Origin: Desulfobacterales bacterium
GTDB lineage: Bacteria > Desulfobacterota > Desulfobacteria > Desulfobacterales > 4be13
Assembly (NCBI GenBank): GCA_029934695.1
Contig: JAOZLU010000216.1
Location: 1 to 7,016, forward strand
Direction: 5' to 3'
DNA length: 7,016 nt
A model generated the notes under the pieces. It made no database searches. It saw only the letters and a list, made by a program, of their open reading frames with translations, and had not been told where the DNA came from. Position 1 is the stretch's first letter. Every line of letters begins with the position of its first letter. This document shows, piece by piece, positions 6,101-7,016 of the stretch. The position numbers and the translations under genes are program-made.

Positions 6101-6523
6101 TCACGCTTTACTCTCTTCTGATTTCTCCTCTGCGGCCTCTGGTTTCTTCTTTTTCTTCTTGCTCTTTTCAGCGCCCATCAGTTCAATCAGGGAAACAGGG
6201 GCGGCATCTCCCGCGCGTCTTCCCAGTTTGACAACCCGGGTATATCCTCCGGATACAGAACCAAAACGCTCGGAAGCCTCCTCAAACAGCTTATGGACGA
6301 TGTCTTTTTCCCTCACGACTGCAAGAGCCTGGCGTCTGGCATGAAGATCCCCCCGTTTTGCAAGCGTGATCAGATGATCAGCCCAGTTCTTCAGTTCTTT
6401 CGCCTTCACATCTGTCGTCCGGATACGGTCATGTTTAAAAAGCGAGGTCACCATGTTCCGGAACATGGCATTCCGATGGCTGCTTGTCCTGCCTAATTTC
6501 AAACCGGCTTTTCGATGTCTCAT
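6101..6523 (-). CDS. rplQ: 50S ribosomal protein L17
   Basis: L17 is a component of the large ribosomal subunit near the peptide exit tunnel. The 140-residue protein shows the family hallmarks: MRHRKAGLKLGRTSSHR (1-17), the N-terminal core ending in FKHDRIRTTDVKAKELK (29-45), and the C-terminal RFGSVSGGYTRVVKLGRR (86-103) followed by a D-A-A-P-V-S-LIELMG stretch. The body ends near residue 117, and a charged tail follows, a Lys run (120-127 region) then Glu/Ala/Ser to the end, making it somewhat longer than the 127-residue E. coli protein. GAGGA lies 4 bases before the ATG at 6523. It follows rpoA by 55 bases on the same strand, the standard end of the alpha operon, and is closed by the hairpin at 6036-6099. 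Confidence 0.98.
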   Translation of the reverse strand: MRHRKAGLKLGRTSSHRNAMFRNMVTSLFKHDRIRTTDVKAKELKNWADHLITLAKRGDLHARRQALAVVREKDIVHKLFEEASERFGSVSGGYTRVVKLGRRAGDAAPVSLIELMGAEKSKKKKKKPEAAEEKSEESKA

Positions 6524-6536
6524 AAAATCCTCATCA

Positions 6537-6580
6537 TGAATTGAAAAATTGTGAATTGAAAAATTGTCAATTCACAATTT
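6537..6580. repeat. Tandem 15-base word plus inverted repeat in the rpoA-rplQ gap
   Basis: TGAATTGAAAAATTG occurs twice in a row (6537-6551, 6552-6566). Overlapping it, AAATTGTGAATTGA (6546-6559) is matched perfectly by TCAATTCACAATTT (6567-6580) across 7 bases, a 14-bp stem. On the minus (coding) strand this hairpin follows or overlaps the rpoA stop codon and precedes the rplQ ribosome binding site, with only a short T stretch after it. It could be a weak attenuator, an mRNA processing site or simply an inserted palindromic repeat. Confidence 0.65.
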
Positions 6581-7016
6581 ACTCATTTTCCTCTTCTGTG
6601 TCTTCCTCAGGAGGCAGAAATCCCTCAAGCTTCATCCCGAGAGAAAGGCCCATTTCAGTCAGAACCTCCTTGATCTCGTTCAGGGACTTTCTCCCAAAAT
6701 TCTTCGTTTTGAGCATCTCTGCCTCAGTCTTGCTCACAAGTTGGTAAATCTTCAATATATCGGCATTTTTCAGACAATTGGCACTGCGTACGGAAAGTTC
6801 AAGCTCTTCAACACTCCTGTAAAGATTTTCATTAAAATGGGGCTTATCGTCCTCTTCCGATCTTTTATCCGGTTCCGGCTCAAGTCCCTCATCAAAATTG
6901 ATGAAAATTGCCATCTGCTCCTTAAATATCTTGGCCGCATAAGCAATTGCGTCTTCAGGATAAACACTCCCGTCTGTCCAAATCTCCATGGTCAGTTTGT
7001 CATAGTCTGTCCGCTG
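6579..7016 (-). CDS. rpoA: DNA-directed RNA polymerase subunit alpha, C-terminal part (partial)
   Basis: The gene enters from the right edge; its start lies outside the window. The visible 145 residues begin with QRTDYDKLTMEIWTDGS, the end of the N-terminal dimerisation/assembly domain, followed by the PEDAIAYAAKIFKEQ helix. An acidic linker (GLEPEPDKRSEEDD) joins it to the alpha-CTD. The CTD carries the conserved ELSVRSANCLKNADI stretch, whose Arg and Asn correspond to E. coli R265 and N268 used for UP-element and activator contact, and the helix-hairpin-helix KTKNFGRKSLNEIKE and GLSLGMKL. It ends in an acidic EEDTEEENE tail. The ATG at 6989 is internal and not the start. It is cotranscribed with rplQ, 55 bases downstream. 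Confidence 0.98.
   Translation of the reverse strand, partial: QRTDYDKLTMEIWTDGSVYPEDAIAYAAKIFKEQMAIFINFDEGLEPEPDKRSEEDDKPHFNENLYRSVEELELSVRSANCLKNADILKIYQLVSKTEAEMLKTKNFGRKSLNEIKEVLTEMGLSLGMKLEGFLPPEEDTEEENE

Overview
The window looks like chromosomal DNA from a Gram-negative, probably anaerobic bacterium. A Desulfobacterota sulfate reducer of the Desulfobacteraceae/Desulfonema kind is my best guess. It rests on three things: the style of the RpoA and L17 proteins, a molybdenum hydroxylase subunit beside housekeeping genes, and intergenic spaces rich in short palindromic word repeats. This is an inference from pattern, not from a search.

Layout: (1) argJ on + (108-1271), an arginine-pathway acetyltransferase with two altered family motifs. 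(2) A 232-base convergent spacer (1272-1503) with a 21-bp-stem inverted repeat and a cluster of GTGGG-type hairpins. (3) On -, an exported family-5 ABC solute-binding protein (1504-3057). It has a clear sigma70-type promoter, a strong ribosome binding site and a 9-bp inverted repeat over the -10 region. (4) A 553-base divergent spacer (3058-3610) whose second half is a tandem array of 100-bp units (2.67 copies), each carrying two strong hairpins. (5) On +, the molybdopterin-binding catalytic subunit of a xanthine dehydrogenase/aldehyde oxidase-family enzyme (3611-6055), without its iron-sulfur and FAD partners. (6) A hairpin terminator shared by convergent genes. (7) On -, the end of the alpha ribosomal operon: rpoA (partial, running off the right edge) followed by rplQ.

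Orientation alternates: argJ converges on the binding-protein gene, that gene and the molybdenum-enzyme gene diverge, and the molybdenum-enzyme gene converges on rplQ. Apart from rpoA-rplQ, each gene is therefore alone in its transcription unit within the window. I see no multi-gene system joining them. The two transport/redox genes are orphans that need partners encoded elsewhere. The most unusual material is in the spacers: the 100-bp array and several word-repeat/inverted-repeat elements. I do not see a convincing new defence, mobile or biosynthetic system here.
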